This document shows, one piece after another, positions 4,495 to 11,777 of a stretch of 11,822 bases of DNA (positions are counted from its first letter, which is position 1; each line of letters opens with the position of its first letter). Made by a program: the position numbers and the translations under genes. The notes under the pieces are model-generated. The model made no database searches, was not told the origin of the DNA, and worked only from the letters and a program-made list of their open reading frames with translations. This DNA is from Ruminococcus sp. (lineage in GTDB: Bacteria > Bacillota > Clostridia > Oscillospirales > Ruminococcaceae), in the NCBI GenBank assembly GCA_019417865.1, contig DYCW01000149.1, positions 1-11,822 on the forward strand, written 5' to 3'.

Positions 4495-5814
4495 TTACAA
4501 TTTATCAGCTTTTTCTTCTTCCGGGACACAAACTTCTGCCTTAATCTTTGCAATCCAGTTTTCTTCAATCAGCAGTACCGTAAACCGAACCTGTCCATAT
4601 GTAATCACGGGTGTTTCCTCTGCGTCCGGAATGCGTCCAAGCTGTTCGACCAGAAAACCGCTCATGGTATCAAAGGTATCTCCCTCCGGCAGCGAAATCC
4701 CTAACTTTGGCAGGATGTCTTCCGGATCCGCAGAACCTTTGATGATGTAAATATGATCGGAGACCATTCGGATTTCCTGTTCTGCCTCTTCTTCGTCATA
4801 TTCATCCCGGATACTGCCGACAATTTCCTCTAAGATGTCTTCCACTGTCACAATACCAGCCGTTCCGCCGTATTCGTCTACGGCAACTGCCATTTGTGCA
4901 TTGTGCCGTGTCATTTCCGTCAGAACATTTTTGCACTTCGCTGTTTCCGGCACATACAGCACCTCCCGCATAAAGTGCCGGATGTTGAAATGGTCCACAT
5001 TGTCTGCCCCAATCAGGGCAAGTAAATCCTTTACAATCAGGACACCGATGATATTGTCCATGTTTTCCCGGTAAACCGGCATTCTGGAATAGCTTTCATT
5101 CACCGCCAGATAGACGACATCCATGATTTTCATATTCACATCCACACCGACAATTTTCCGGCGGTGTGTCATAACATCGGAAACATCCACATCGTCAAAT
5201 TCCAAAATGTTGTCAATCATTTCCTTCTGCTGGGTGGCAATCAGACCGTTTTCTGTGCCGGCATCCACGATGGAGAGAATTTCTTCTTCGGTGACCGTTT
5301 CAGAAACAGCATCCTTTCCGCAGAAAAGACGAATCAGACCGGCAATAGCAGCCTGTATCGGCTTTAGACAGCAGAGCAGAAAAGAAAATAACGTTTGATT
5401 TTTTGCCAGCCGCTTTTCCGGCTCTTTACAAGCACGCAGCGGCAATGCTGCACTGACAACAAAAATGAATAGGGAACAAAGCATTGTAATTGCCAGTAAG
5501 ATAACGATATACCCTTCTATGGTGATCCAGTCCGGGATATAAGTAAGTCCGAGCGGTATAATGGCACCAGCCACCAGGCAGGGGAACAGAGCGTGAAAAA
5601 AGATTTGCTGTGCCGTTCCCATTCGTTTCAACAGTTTTGGTTTTTGCAGTAGGTTTTGCAGGGTGGGCGAAAGGGCAGGCTGAGAAGAAAGGGTCTTCCA
5701 TTTTGGCCGTAGTTCTTTCATGGCTGCAATGCCAGAGGCAATCCAAATGTGCAGCAGTAAAAATAAAATGGCTGCTGCAGAAAATCCGAATATCCATAAT
5801 CGGACGGTGTCCAT
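4495..5814 (-). CDS. CNNM/CorC-type membrane protein with CBS pair (hemolysin-like family)
   Basis: A 439-residue membrane protein. The N-terminal 130 or so residues hold three hydrophobic segments (about 7-27, 70-92 and 100-124) of a DUF21/CNNM transmembrane domain. A paired CBS domain follows at about 213-333 (DVMTHRRKIVGVDV, SRMPVYRENMDNIIGVL, AVAVDEYGGTAGIVTVEDIL), and then an acidic linker and a CorC_HlyC domain (about 346-426). Family members are linked to magnesium or cobalt efflux, and CBS pairs bind adenine nucleotides. The substrate here is unknown. The DUF21 part is divergent: the usual SASE-type motif of the first helix reads WIASGIAAM, and LPLRACKEPEKRLA replaces the usual PK-containing segment. 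ATG 5814 is chosen because GAGGA lies 6 bases upstream; the in-frame TTG at 5820 abuts it. A possible -10 (TATACT, complement of 5839-5844) lacks a good -35. Confidence 0.88.
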   Translation of the reverse strand: MDTVRLWIFGFSAAAILFLLLHIWIASGIAAMKELRPKWKTLSSQPALSPTLQNLLQKPKLLKRMGTAQQIFFHALFPCLVAGAIIPLGLTYIPDWITIEGYIVILLAITMLCSLFIFVVSAALPLRACKEPEKRLAKNQTLFSFLLCCLKPIQAAIAGLIRLFCGKDAVSETVTEEEILSIVDAGTENGLIATQQKEMIDNILEFDDVDVSDVMTHRRKIVGVDVNMKIMDVVYLAVNESYSRMPVYRENMDNIIGVLIVKDLLALIGADNVDHFNIRHFMREVLYVPETAKCKNVLTEMTRHNAQMAVAVDEYGGTAGIVTVEDILEEIVGSIRDEYDEEEAEQEIRMVSDHIYIIKGSADPEDILPKLGISLPEGDTFDTMSGFLVEQLGRIPDAEETPVITYGQVRFTVLLIEENWIAKIKAEVCVPEEEKADKL

Positions 5815-5893
5815 AAACAATCCTCATCTCTTTCTTGTAGTATAGGTTATTTTGTGCTTGGATTCGTTACGCTGTGATGTTATTTTTATACGC

Positions 5894-5921
5894 AAAAACG
5901 CTGCCGACAGGCGGCAGCGTT
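5894..5921 (-). terminator. Intrinsic terminator of spoVS
   Basis: On the minus strand, a 10-bp stem AACGCTGCCG/CGGCAGCGTT (5912-5921 with 5897-5906), loop CCTGT, then a short T run (complement of 5894-5898). It separates spoVS from the CBS-domain gene downstream. Confidence 0.85.
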
Positions 5922-5936
5922 CCGTTTCGGCGGGGT

Positions 5937-6197
5937 TTAGCGTTCTTCGCAAATCAGCTTGATCGCTGTCCGCTCTTCTCCATCAATTAAAATGTTGGCA
6001 AATGCCGGGATGCAGATCAGATCCACGCCAATCGGTGCCAGATACCCTCTTGCAATGGCAATAGCTTTGACTGCCTGGTTGGCGGCACCGGCACCAACTG
6101 CCTGCACTTCCACCATTTTCTTTTCACGGATGACACCGGCAATGGCACCGGCAACAGAGTTCGGGGATGAGTGGGATGATACTTTTAAAATCTCCAT
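5937..6197 (-). CDS. spoVS: Stage V sporulation protein S (SpoVS)
   Basis: An 86-residue Alba-like small protein, the same length as Bacillus SpoVS and nearly collinear with it: MEILKVSSHSSPNSVAGAI, then AVGAGAANQAVKAIAIARGY and CIPAF, ending in GEERTAIKLICEER. In Bacillus it is needed for stage V of sporulation and affects septation and nucleic-acid-related regulation; its biochemical role is not settled. An in-frame ATG at 6218 would add seven residues not found in the family. ATG 6197, with GGAGG 10 bases upstream, is chosen. It lies downstream of ymdB as in Bacillus, but has its own promoter and terminator. It supports a sporulation-competent lineage, although some non-sporulating bacteria keep it. 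Confidence 0.95.
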   Translation of the reverse strand: MEILKVSSHSSPNSVAGAIAGVIREKKMVEVQAVGAGAANQAVKAIAIARGYLAPIGVDLICIPAFANILIDGEERTAIKLICEER

Positions 6198-6272
6198 AGA
6201 AAAACGTCCTCCAGTCATAACACAATTTTCAATCCTTCATTGTTTTGCTGTTGTTTAGCGTAACGCATATTC

Positions 6273-6301
6273 ATTATACAATAGCGGGAAGAAAAAAGCA
6301 A
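6273..6301 (-). promoter_or_regulatory. Sigma-A promoter of spoVS
   Basis: On the minus strand, TTGCTT (complement of 6296-6301), 17-base spacer and TATAAT (complement of 6273-6278). No match to a sigma-H promoter was seen. Transcription would begin near 6266. Confidence 0.72.
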
Positions 6302-6324
6302 GCCCTTTCCTTAAAATTTGTGCA

Positions 6325-7089
6325 TTACCTAAAAATTATACGCTCTATTTTCGTACATTTGCCACAGGATGTATCCAATTCGAGGTGGACACCGTTTCCA
6401 AAACAGGGAGTCGAAGCCTCCGTGAACCGCTGTGCAAACCGAAAGCGGAAGCGGTCGAGTGCCGGTTTGACGGCAACACCAAGGATGGAATATTCGCCGC
6501 CAGTCATGCCGACATCGGTCAAGTAACCGGTGTGGTGCTGCAGGATGGTTTCATCTGCAGTTTGTACATGGGTGTGGGTGCCAATCACAGCAGAAACCTT
6601 TCCGCTGAGAAAATAGCCCATGGCTTTCTTTTCAGCAGTTGCTTCTGCGTGAAAGTCTACGATAATATTTTTCGTTTCCAGAGTAGGAAGGAACTGTTCG
6701 ATGACAGTAAACGGGTTGTCGAGGGGATCCATGTAAGCCGTTCCCATCAGGTTGATGACGGCAACCTGAAAGGGACCGTTGTCCCAGATGGTACAGCCAT
6801 GTCCGGGGCAGCTCTCCGGATAGTTCAGCGGCCGCAGAACGGTTTCTTTTTCATAAATGGAAAGTGCCTCTCGCCGTTGAAAGCAGTGATTGCCAGTGGT
6901 AATGATATCCGCACCAGCGGAAAAAAGCTGTTCCATCGAGTGTTTTGTAATGCCATTGCCCTGTGCGGAATTTTCGCCGTTGACAATGGTCAGGTCAATT
7001 TGATATGTCTGCTTCAGCTGCGGGAGTTTTTCCTGTAAGAAGCAACAGCCGGCGTTGCCGACAACGTCACCGATGAGTAGTATATGCAT
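6325..7089 (-). CDS. ymdB: YmdB-type metallophosphoesterase
   Basis: A 254-residue calcineurin-like phosphoesterase of the YmdB family (TIGR00282), of usual length. Bacillus YmdB hydrolyses cyclic nucleotides and influences biofilm versus motility decisions, with links to RNase Y. The two-metal site is complete: Asp8 in IGDVVG, Glu39-Asn40 in NGENSA, Asn67-His68 in TTGNH, His147 in VDFHAE, and His172/His174 in GTHTHVQT. After GNH the usual TWD-type residues read CFQ, a mild departure near the active site. ATG 7089 has AGGAG 8 bases upstream. It has an extended -10 promoter and lies 127 bases upstream of spoVS, the ymdB-spoVS order known from Bacillus. No terminator was seen after it, so transcripts may continue into spoVS. 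Confidence 0.95.
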   Translation of the reverse strand: MHILLIGDVVGNAGCCFLQEKLPQLKQTYQIDLTIVNGENSAQGNGITKHSMEQLFSAGADIITTGNHCFQRREALSIYEKETVLRPLNYPESCPGHGCTIWDNGPFQVAVINLMGTAYMDPLDNPFTVIEQFLPTLETKNIIVDFHAEATAEKKAMGYFLSGKVSAVIGTHTHVQTADETILQHHTGYLTDVGMTGGEYSILGVAVKPALDRFRFRFAQRFTEASTPCFGNGVHLELDTSCGKCTKIERIIFR

Positions 7090-7154
7090 CCTTGGTTCTC
7101 CTATTCTGTTTCCGTGCCTGTTTTTTTATGAAACAATCTGTGTGATAGGAGATT

Positions 7155-7184
7155 AGTATAACACAATACACTGCATTTTGTCAA
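7155..7184 (-). promoter_or_regulatory. Sigma-A promoter of ymdB
   Basis: On the minus strand, a perfect TTGACA (complement of 7179-7184), an 18-base spacer and TATACT (complement of 7155-7160) with an upstream TGT, giving an extended -10. It lies directly behind the gatD stop codon. Confidence 0.78.
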
Positions 7185-7205
7185 GTATAATTTTGTTACA
7201 TTTTG

Positions 7206-7976
7206 TCATTTTTTGCGATGTTGATTTTCATGCTCTTTTTTCAAAAACCTTGCACATAAAATGTCATGGCAGGCATTTTCCAATGCATCATCCAGCGGCG
7301 GCAGGACAACAGGTTTGTCTGCATGACGCTGTAAGCAGGAACAAAGAATATGGTCTGCCAGCTTTGGGTTTTTGGAAAGCAGGGGACCGTGCAGGTAGGT
7401 GGCAATCACATTTTTTTCGCAGTAGCCCTCTTCTGTCCCCTGGAACTGGTTTCCGTTTCCGAAGCGTACTTTTCCAAACGGTTTGGATACACCACTGGTC
7501 TGACCGCCGTGGTTTTCAAATCCGACAACATCCAGCGGTTCGCCGGTGATTGTGGTTTGTATGACAATATTGCCGATACAGCGTTTCTTTCGGCTGTTCG
7601 GTGCAATGGTATAGTAGTCGAACAGTCCCAGTCCGGGCAGTTCGTTGCCGTCAGCATCCCGGTAGAAGTTGCCCATCAGCTGATAGCCGCCACAGATCAT
7701 CAGGAAGAATACCCCCTCCACATATGCCTTTTGTAATCCGTTTTTACAGCGAAGCAGGTCTGCGGAAAGCATCCGTTGTTCCAGATCGGCACCGCCGCCG
7801 AGGTAAATCAGGTCATAGGCAGAAAAGTCCGGTATGGGGTCGGCACGGTGATAATAGTGGCATTCACAGGGAATTTGACGCATGTTGCAGCGGTATTGCA
7901 GGACTTCCATATTGCCGCTGTCACCGTATAAATCCAGAATATCTGCATACATGTGCAGGAATTTAAGGGGTTTCAT
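7206..7976 (-). CDS. gatD: Lipid II isoglutaminyl synthase, glutaminase subunit GatD
   Basis: A 256-residue CobB/CobQ-like class I glutamine amidotransferase. With MurT it amidates the alpha-carboxyl of D-Glu at position 2 of the lipid II stem peptide, a change needed for efficient cross-linking in many Gram-positive bacteria. Seen: the N-terminal KFLHMYADILDLYGDSGN, the substrate-site YLGGGADLEQ, the nucleophile Cys95 in MICGGYQLMG, the VVGFENHGGQT segment, and His196 in YLHGPLL. ATG 7976 is used: it overlaps the end of murT by 14 bases, and GGAGGTG inside murT lies 6 bases before it, so the pair is translationally coupled. An upstream in-frame extension to 8096 would overlap murT further and has no family match. 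No clear terminator follows the stop, so readthrough into ymdB is possible. Confidence 0.95.
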   Translation of the reverse strand: MKPLKFLHMYADILDLYGDSGNMEVLQYRCNMRQIPCECHYYHRADPIPDFSAYDLIYLGGGADLEQRMLSADLLRCKNGLQKAYVEGVFFLMICGGYQLMGNFYRDADGNELPGLGLFDYYTIAPNSRKKRCIGNIVIQTTITGEPLDVVGFENHGGQTSGVSKPFGKVRFGNGNQFQGTEEGYCEKNVIATYLHGPLLSKNPKLADHILCSCLQRHADKPVVLPPLDDALENACHDILCARFLKKEHENQHRKK

Positions 7977-9312
7977 GGACAACACCTCCGTGATGTGTAA
8001 TCCAACGCTGTAAGGCAGTACGGGTAGGCTGTACTGCCGTGTAGTTGGCGATGATAAATTTTTTCCCCTGTGTGGTATGCAGTTCCTGTACCGCATCCTT
8101 CAGCTCCGGCCGAACTACGATTTTATCTGGATCGTAACCGGAGCATTTGATTCGCACGGCAATATCATAGGCACGGGTGCCGGCAGTTATGACACGGGTG
8201 ACACGGTGAAAGGTGCTGAAATTGATGTCCCAGATCCAGGAGACATCCAAACCGTCTGCGATATTGTCATTCAACACAAAGAGCAGCTCTTTTTCCTCAT
8301 CCGTCTCGTTCATGACACGCAGCGTCATATTTGCACCGACTGGATTTTTCGCAAGGTTCAGGATCACTTCATTTGTTCCCATCTGGAAGGTTTCCATTCG
8401 ACCGTTGTTTACAGTATAATGGGAGATAACCTGTGTGAGTAGATTTTGGTCGATGTGATAACACTTTGCAGCCGCTACCACCGCAGTCATATTGTATATA
8501 TGATAGATGCTGCTCAGTGCAGTGGTATAGGTTTGTTTGCCGATGCGGAAAGAAGGGGGATCCAAGTTCACATCTGTGGTGACGACGTCAGGGGGATGCG
8601 TACCGTAGCCGCAGCCTGGACAGTGGAATTTTCCGATATGAGAATACTGATAATAGTCATAGGAGAGTGCAGTACCGCAGAATGGACAGAACTTTCCCTC
8701 GCCGGCTTCAAACAGGGTGTGTGTGGCAAAGGCATATGGTTCGACGTGAAAATATTGCACATTCGGGTTATGGGGATTGGCTCTGCCAAGTCGGGCAGTG
8801 TTGGGGTCATCTCCGTTGAGAATGAGGTTGCCGTTGAATGTTTTGCAGAAGTCATTGACCTTACGGATCAGAGTTTCCACTTCACCATTCCGGTCAAGCT
8901 GATCCCGGAAAAAATTTAGTACGATCAGTGTTTCCAGTTTCAGTTGGTCATAGACGACTGGAATATGAGATTCATCCGTTTCCAGAACAAGGTAATCTGC
9001 CTGTATTTGTCCCCGCCAGTTGCAGTATTGAAGCAGCAGAGAGCAGATCCCGGTATCCAGATTATTTCTCGCATGGTTGGTGATTACATTCGCTCCTGTT
9101 TTTTGAAACAGCTGGCAGAGATAGTTTGTAACAGATGTTTTGCCGTTTGTGCCGGTGACGGCAATAATGGGGCAGTTTACGGTAAATAAGCTGACGCATT
9201 GATGATGTGTCAGATACCAGAGTACACACCCTGGTAAGTTCCCAGCATTCTTTTTGCATAACTGTAGGATTTTGATCATCAGTTTACCAAGAAGAATGAG
9301 CAAAGGTTTCAT
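7963..9312 (-). CDS. murT: Lipid II isoglutaminyl synthase, Mur-ligase-like subunit MurT
   Basis: A 449-residue Mur ligase-like ATPase that activates the D-Glu carboxyl of lipid II and receives ammonia from GatD at the cytoplasmic face of the membrane. Seen: the ATP-binding P-loop AVTGTNGKTS (Lys58), NHARNNLDTG, LETDESH at about 110-116, NFFRDQLDRNGE, and a four-cysteine zinc ribbon typical of MurT (Cys209, Cys212, Cys231, Cys234 in CPFC and CPGC). The C-terminal DUF1727 domain includes LNDNIADGLDVSWIWD, whose Asp349 matches the aspartate proposed to complete the GatD catalytic triad. ATG 9312 has GGAGG 11 bases upstream, slightly long but with no better alternative. It heads the murT-gatD operon behind a near-consensus promoter and is divergent from recG. 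Confidence 0.95.
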   Translation of the reverse strand: MKPLLILLGKLMIKILQLCKKNAGNLPGCVLWYLTHHQCVSLFTVNCPIIAVTGTNGKTSVTNYLCQLFQKTGANVITNHARNNLDTGICSLLLQYCNWRGQIQADYLVLETDESHIPVVYDQLKLETLIVLNFFRDQLDRNGEVETLIRKVNDFCKTFNGNLILNGDDPNTARLGRANPHNPNVQYFHVEPYAFATHTLFEAGEGKFCPFCGTALSYDYYQYSHIGKFHCPGCGYGTHPPDVVTTDVNLDPPSFRIGKQTYTTALSSIYHIYNMTAVVAAAKCYHIDQNLLTQVISHYTVNNGRMETFQMGTNEVILNLAKNPVGANMTLRVMNETDEEKELLFVLNDNIADGLDVSWIWDINFSTFHRVTRVITAGTRAYDIAVRIKCSGYDPDKIVVRPELKDAVQELHTTQGKKFIIANYTAVQPTRTALQRWITHHGGVVHETP

Positions 9313-9358
9313 GGTTTCAGTTTCCTCCGATTTTCTATTTTTTTATTGCTCTGTTATG

Positions 9359-9387
9359 ATCATACCGTGTAAACATAAAAATGTCAA
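9359..9387 (-). promoter_or_regulatory. Sigma-A promoter of murT-gatD
   Basis: On the minus strand, a perfect TTGACA (complement of 9382-9387), a 17-base spacer and TATGAT (complement of 9359-9364). A perfect AT palindrome AAAAATTAATTTTT at 9406-9419 lies just upstream, where an UP element would be. Confidence 0.8.
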
Positions 9388-9528
9388 TAGCGAATGGAAA
9401 CAGAGAAAAATTAATTTTTATGGTAATTGGGATTTCCAATGTAAGAAGACTTTTTGCACGCCTGCATTTTTAGTTTTGGGAAAGGGGCTTTTCCTGTTCG
9501 CTGATTCTTTGTACAGAATAGATACAGA

Positions 9529-9557
9529 TTGCTTTTTGGGAAAGGCTATGTTATAAT
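9529..9557 (+). promoter_or_regulatory. Sigma-A promoter of recG
   Basis: TTGCTT (9529-9534), 17-base spacer, TATAAT (9552-9557) with TGT directly before it, giving an extended -10. The start near 9564 leaves a leader of about 80 bases before the recG ATG. Confidence 0.75.
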
Positions 9558-9627
9558 ATATCCTATCCTTGATTGCAAAATTACATGCATACACTTTGCA
9601 GTGGAGTCTCGTATAGAAAACGTTTAG

Positions 9628-9634
9628 AAAGGAG
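9628..9634 (+). promoter_or_regulatory. Ribosome binding site that fixes the recG start
   Basis: AAAGGAG ends 10 bases before ATG 9645. The reading frame is open further upstream to 9573, but those 24 codons have no ribosome binding site and no family match. Confidence 0.7.
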
Positions 9635-9644
9635 CGTTCGCACA

Positions 9645-11687
9645 ATGCACAGCCTATTCCAGCCTATCACAACCCTAAAATATGTTGCCCAAAAACGAGC
9701 CGCTCTCTATGCGAAATTGCATATTACAACGCCCTATGATCTTCTGTATCATCTCCCACGGCACTACATGGATTACCGGAATCCGGTTACCATTGCCGAG
9801 GCACAGCATCAGTCTATTGCGGTTTTGCGTGTTCGGATTCTGCAAAAGCTGCCGCCACAGTTTATCCGAAGTGGGTTGACCGTGTTTCGGGCAATTGCGG
9901 AGGATGATACCGCTCAAATTACAATTGTATTGTATAACAGCAGTTATGCGATGGATGCCCTGATCATTGGAAAAACATACTGCATGTCCGGAAAAATTGG
10001 CGGCAATCTGCTCCGAAAGGAAATTTATTCGCCGCATGTGATACCGGCAGACAGTACCGATCTAATTCGTCCGGTCTATCCGCTGACCACTGGATTGACT
10101 ACGAATATGGTGGAAACCAATGTTCGGCAGGCATTGGCATTGTTACAGGCAGAACCATTTGAATGGATGCCTGGCAGTCTGCTGACCCAGTATCATCTGC
10201 CGATGTTGGTGGATGCCCTGCCAGCGATTCACTTTCCGCACAATCTGGAAGAGATGGAGCAGGCACGGCGGCGGCTTGCGTTTGATGAATTGCTGCAACT
10301 GCAAATTGGAATGCGAATGCTGCGGCGAAGAAGTAAAACGGAAACGGCTTTGCAGATGCAGCCGGTTTCTATGCAGCCGTTCTATGAGGCTCTGCCGTTC
10401 TCTCTGACCGCCGGACAGCAGAAAGCGGTTTCAGAGATTTTAGAGGATCTCTGCCAGAATGTCCCGATGAACCGGCTCTTACAGGGCGATGTGGGCAGTG
10501 GTAAGACAGCAGTTGCAGCGGCTGCCTGTTATTTTGCAGCGGAAAATGGTGTGCAAAGTGCCCTGATGGCACCAACGGAAATTCTTGCGGGACAGCACTA
10601 TGCTACGTTGCAAAAGATGTTAGAGCCACTTGGTATCACAGTCGGATTGTTGACGGGTTCCATGCGGGCAAAAGAGAAAAAGGCAGTTCGAGCGGCAGCA
10701 GCGGACGGCAGTCTGATGGTATTGGTTGGGACACACGCAATTTTTCAGAAGGATGTGACATTTGCCAATCTGGCGTTGGTGATTACGGATGAACAGCACC
10801 GATTTGGAGTCGAGCAGAGAGGTCAGCTGGCGGAAAAGGGCAATTGTCCGCATAAGCTGGTTATGTCAGCAACACCGATTCCCCGCACATTGGCACTGAT
10901 GATTTATGGGGATTTGGATCTTTCCATCTTAAAAGAACTGCCCAGTGGCAGAAAGCCGGTTGAAACCTATGCGGTCACGGGGAAATTGCGGGAACGTGCC
11001 TATGGCTTTGTACGGCAGCAGCTGGAGCAGGGCAGGCAAGCTTATATTGTGTGCCCGATGATTGAAGAGGGGGAAGTGGAGTTACAGGCAGTGGAACAGT
11101 ATGCAGAGCAGGTACAGAAGGGAGCATTTGCACAGTACCGTGTGGGTTTATTACATGGAAAAATGAAAGCAGCAGAGAAAGACACCGTTATGCAGGCGTT
11201 TCGAGATGGGACACTGGACTTGCTGGTTTGTACGACTGTGGTGGAAGTTGGTGTGGATGTGCCGAATGCCACCATTATGATGATAGAAGATGCAGAGCGG
11301 TTTGGTCTGTCACAGCTGCATCAGTTGCGAGGTCGGGTTGGCAGAGGAGATGCACAAAGCTATTGTATTCTGGTGACAGATCATGTGACGGATGCCTGCC
11401 GGCAGCGAATGCAGATCATGAGCCGGATGCGGGATGGATTTCAAATTGCAGAAGCAGATTTGCAGCTGCGGGGACCGGGGGATTTTTTTGGGGAACGGCA
11501 GCACGGCTTACCGCCGTTGAAAGCAGCAGATATGTTGAAGGATATGAAATTGATTCAAGAGACAGAACAGGCGGCGAAACAAATATTAGAAGAAGATCCC
11601 GATTTGACACAGGCAGGACATCAGGGGCTGCGGCTGGAAGTATTACGGCTGTTTGTGAAGACGGGAGAGAATGGTGTGATTTTATAG
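9645..11687 (+). CDS. recG: ATP-dependent DNA helicase RecG
   Basis: A 680-residue superfamily 2 helicase that remodels stalled replication forks and branched DNA; Bacillus RecG is nearly the same length. Domain order: an N-terminal wedge/OB domain (about 1-230; LTTPYDLLYHLP-like segment read here as ITTPYDLLYHLPRHYMDYR), helicase domain 1 with Walker A GDVGSGKT (Lys287), APTEILAGQH and the DEQH box (382-385), MSATPIPRTL, helicase domain 2 with CTTVVEVGVDVPNA, the arginine finger motif QLRGRVGRG, and the C-terminal TRG region with RGPGDFFGERQHG. All helicase motifs are intact. It is divergent from murT with its own extended -10 promoter. No strong terminator follows; only a weak AT stem (CAAAAT/ATTTTG, 11703-11724) before a T-rich stretch. 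Confidence 0.97.
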   Translation: MHSLFQPITTLKYVAQKRAALYAKLHITTPYDLLYHLPRHYMDYRNPVTIAEAQHQSIAVLRVRILQKLPPQFIRSGLTVFRAIAEDDTAQITIVLYNSSYAMDALIIGKTYCMSGKIGGNLLRKEIYSPHVIPADSTDLIRPVYPLTTGLTTNMVETNVRQALALLQAEPFEWMPGSLLTQYHLPMLVDALPAIHFPHNLEEMEQARRRLAFDELLQLQIGMRMLRRRSKTETALQMQPVSMQPFYEALPFSLTAGQQKAVSEILEDLCQNVPMNRLLQGDVGSGKTAVAAAACYFAAENGVQSALMAPTEILAGQHYATLQKMLEPLGITVGLLTGSMRAKEKKAVRAAAADGSLMVLVGTHAIFQKDVTFANLALVITDEQHRFGVEQRGQLAEKGNCPHKLVMSATPIPRTLALMIYGDLDLSILKELPSGRKPVETYAVTGKLRERAYGFVRQQLEQGRQAYIVCPMIEEGEVELQAVEQYAEQVQKGAFAQYRVGLLHGKMKAAEKDTVMQAFRDGTLDLLVCTTVVEVGVDVPNATIMMIEDAERFGLSQLHQLRGRVGRGDAQSYCILVTDHVTDACRQRMQIMSRMRDGFQIAEADLQLRGPGDFFGERQHGLPPLKAADMLKDMKLIQETEQAAKQILEEDPDLTQAGHQGLRLEVLRLFVKTGENGVIL

Positions 11688-11748
11688 TTTGTATAAAATA
11701 CACAAAATATAAGCGGGAATTTTGTTGTTCTTTTTATGCGTAAAAGGC

Positions 11749-11777
11749 TTGACAAATTCGAAAAGGAGTGCTATAAT
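11749..11777 (+). promoter_or_regulatory. Perfect-consensus sigma-A promoter of an off-window transcript
   Basis: TTGACA (11749-11754), a 17-base spacer and TATAAT (11772-11777): all twelve consensus bases at ideal spacing. The start should be near 11784. The remaining 40 or so transcribed bases contain no start codon with a ribosome binding site. It may drive a stable RNA or a gene with a leader beyond the edge. Confidence 0.85.

Larger units (their letters stand above)
9313..9644. other. murT-recG divergent intergenic region
   Basis: About 330 bases with the murT promoter on the left and the recG promoter on the right. Between them are the AT palindrome at 9406-9419, a small inverted repeat ATTGG/CCAAT (9426-9440) and two copies of TTTTGGGAAAGG exactly 60 bases apart (9474-9485 and 9534-9545). 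No gene is supported. Confidence 0.5.

Noticed and set aside
6385..7038. 217-codon plus-strand open frame
   Set aside because: Antisense shadow of ymdB, whose metal-binding motifs are intact on the minus strand.
7977..8096. Upstream extension of gatD
   Set aside because: Would overlap murT by more than 100 bases, and the added residues do not resemble the family. The GGAGGTG site marks 7976.
9573..9644. 24-codon in-frame extension of RecG
   Set aside because: Starts with TTG without a ribosome binding site, lies within the mapped promoter leader, and exceeds the family N terminus; AAAGGAG marks ATG 9645.
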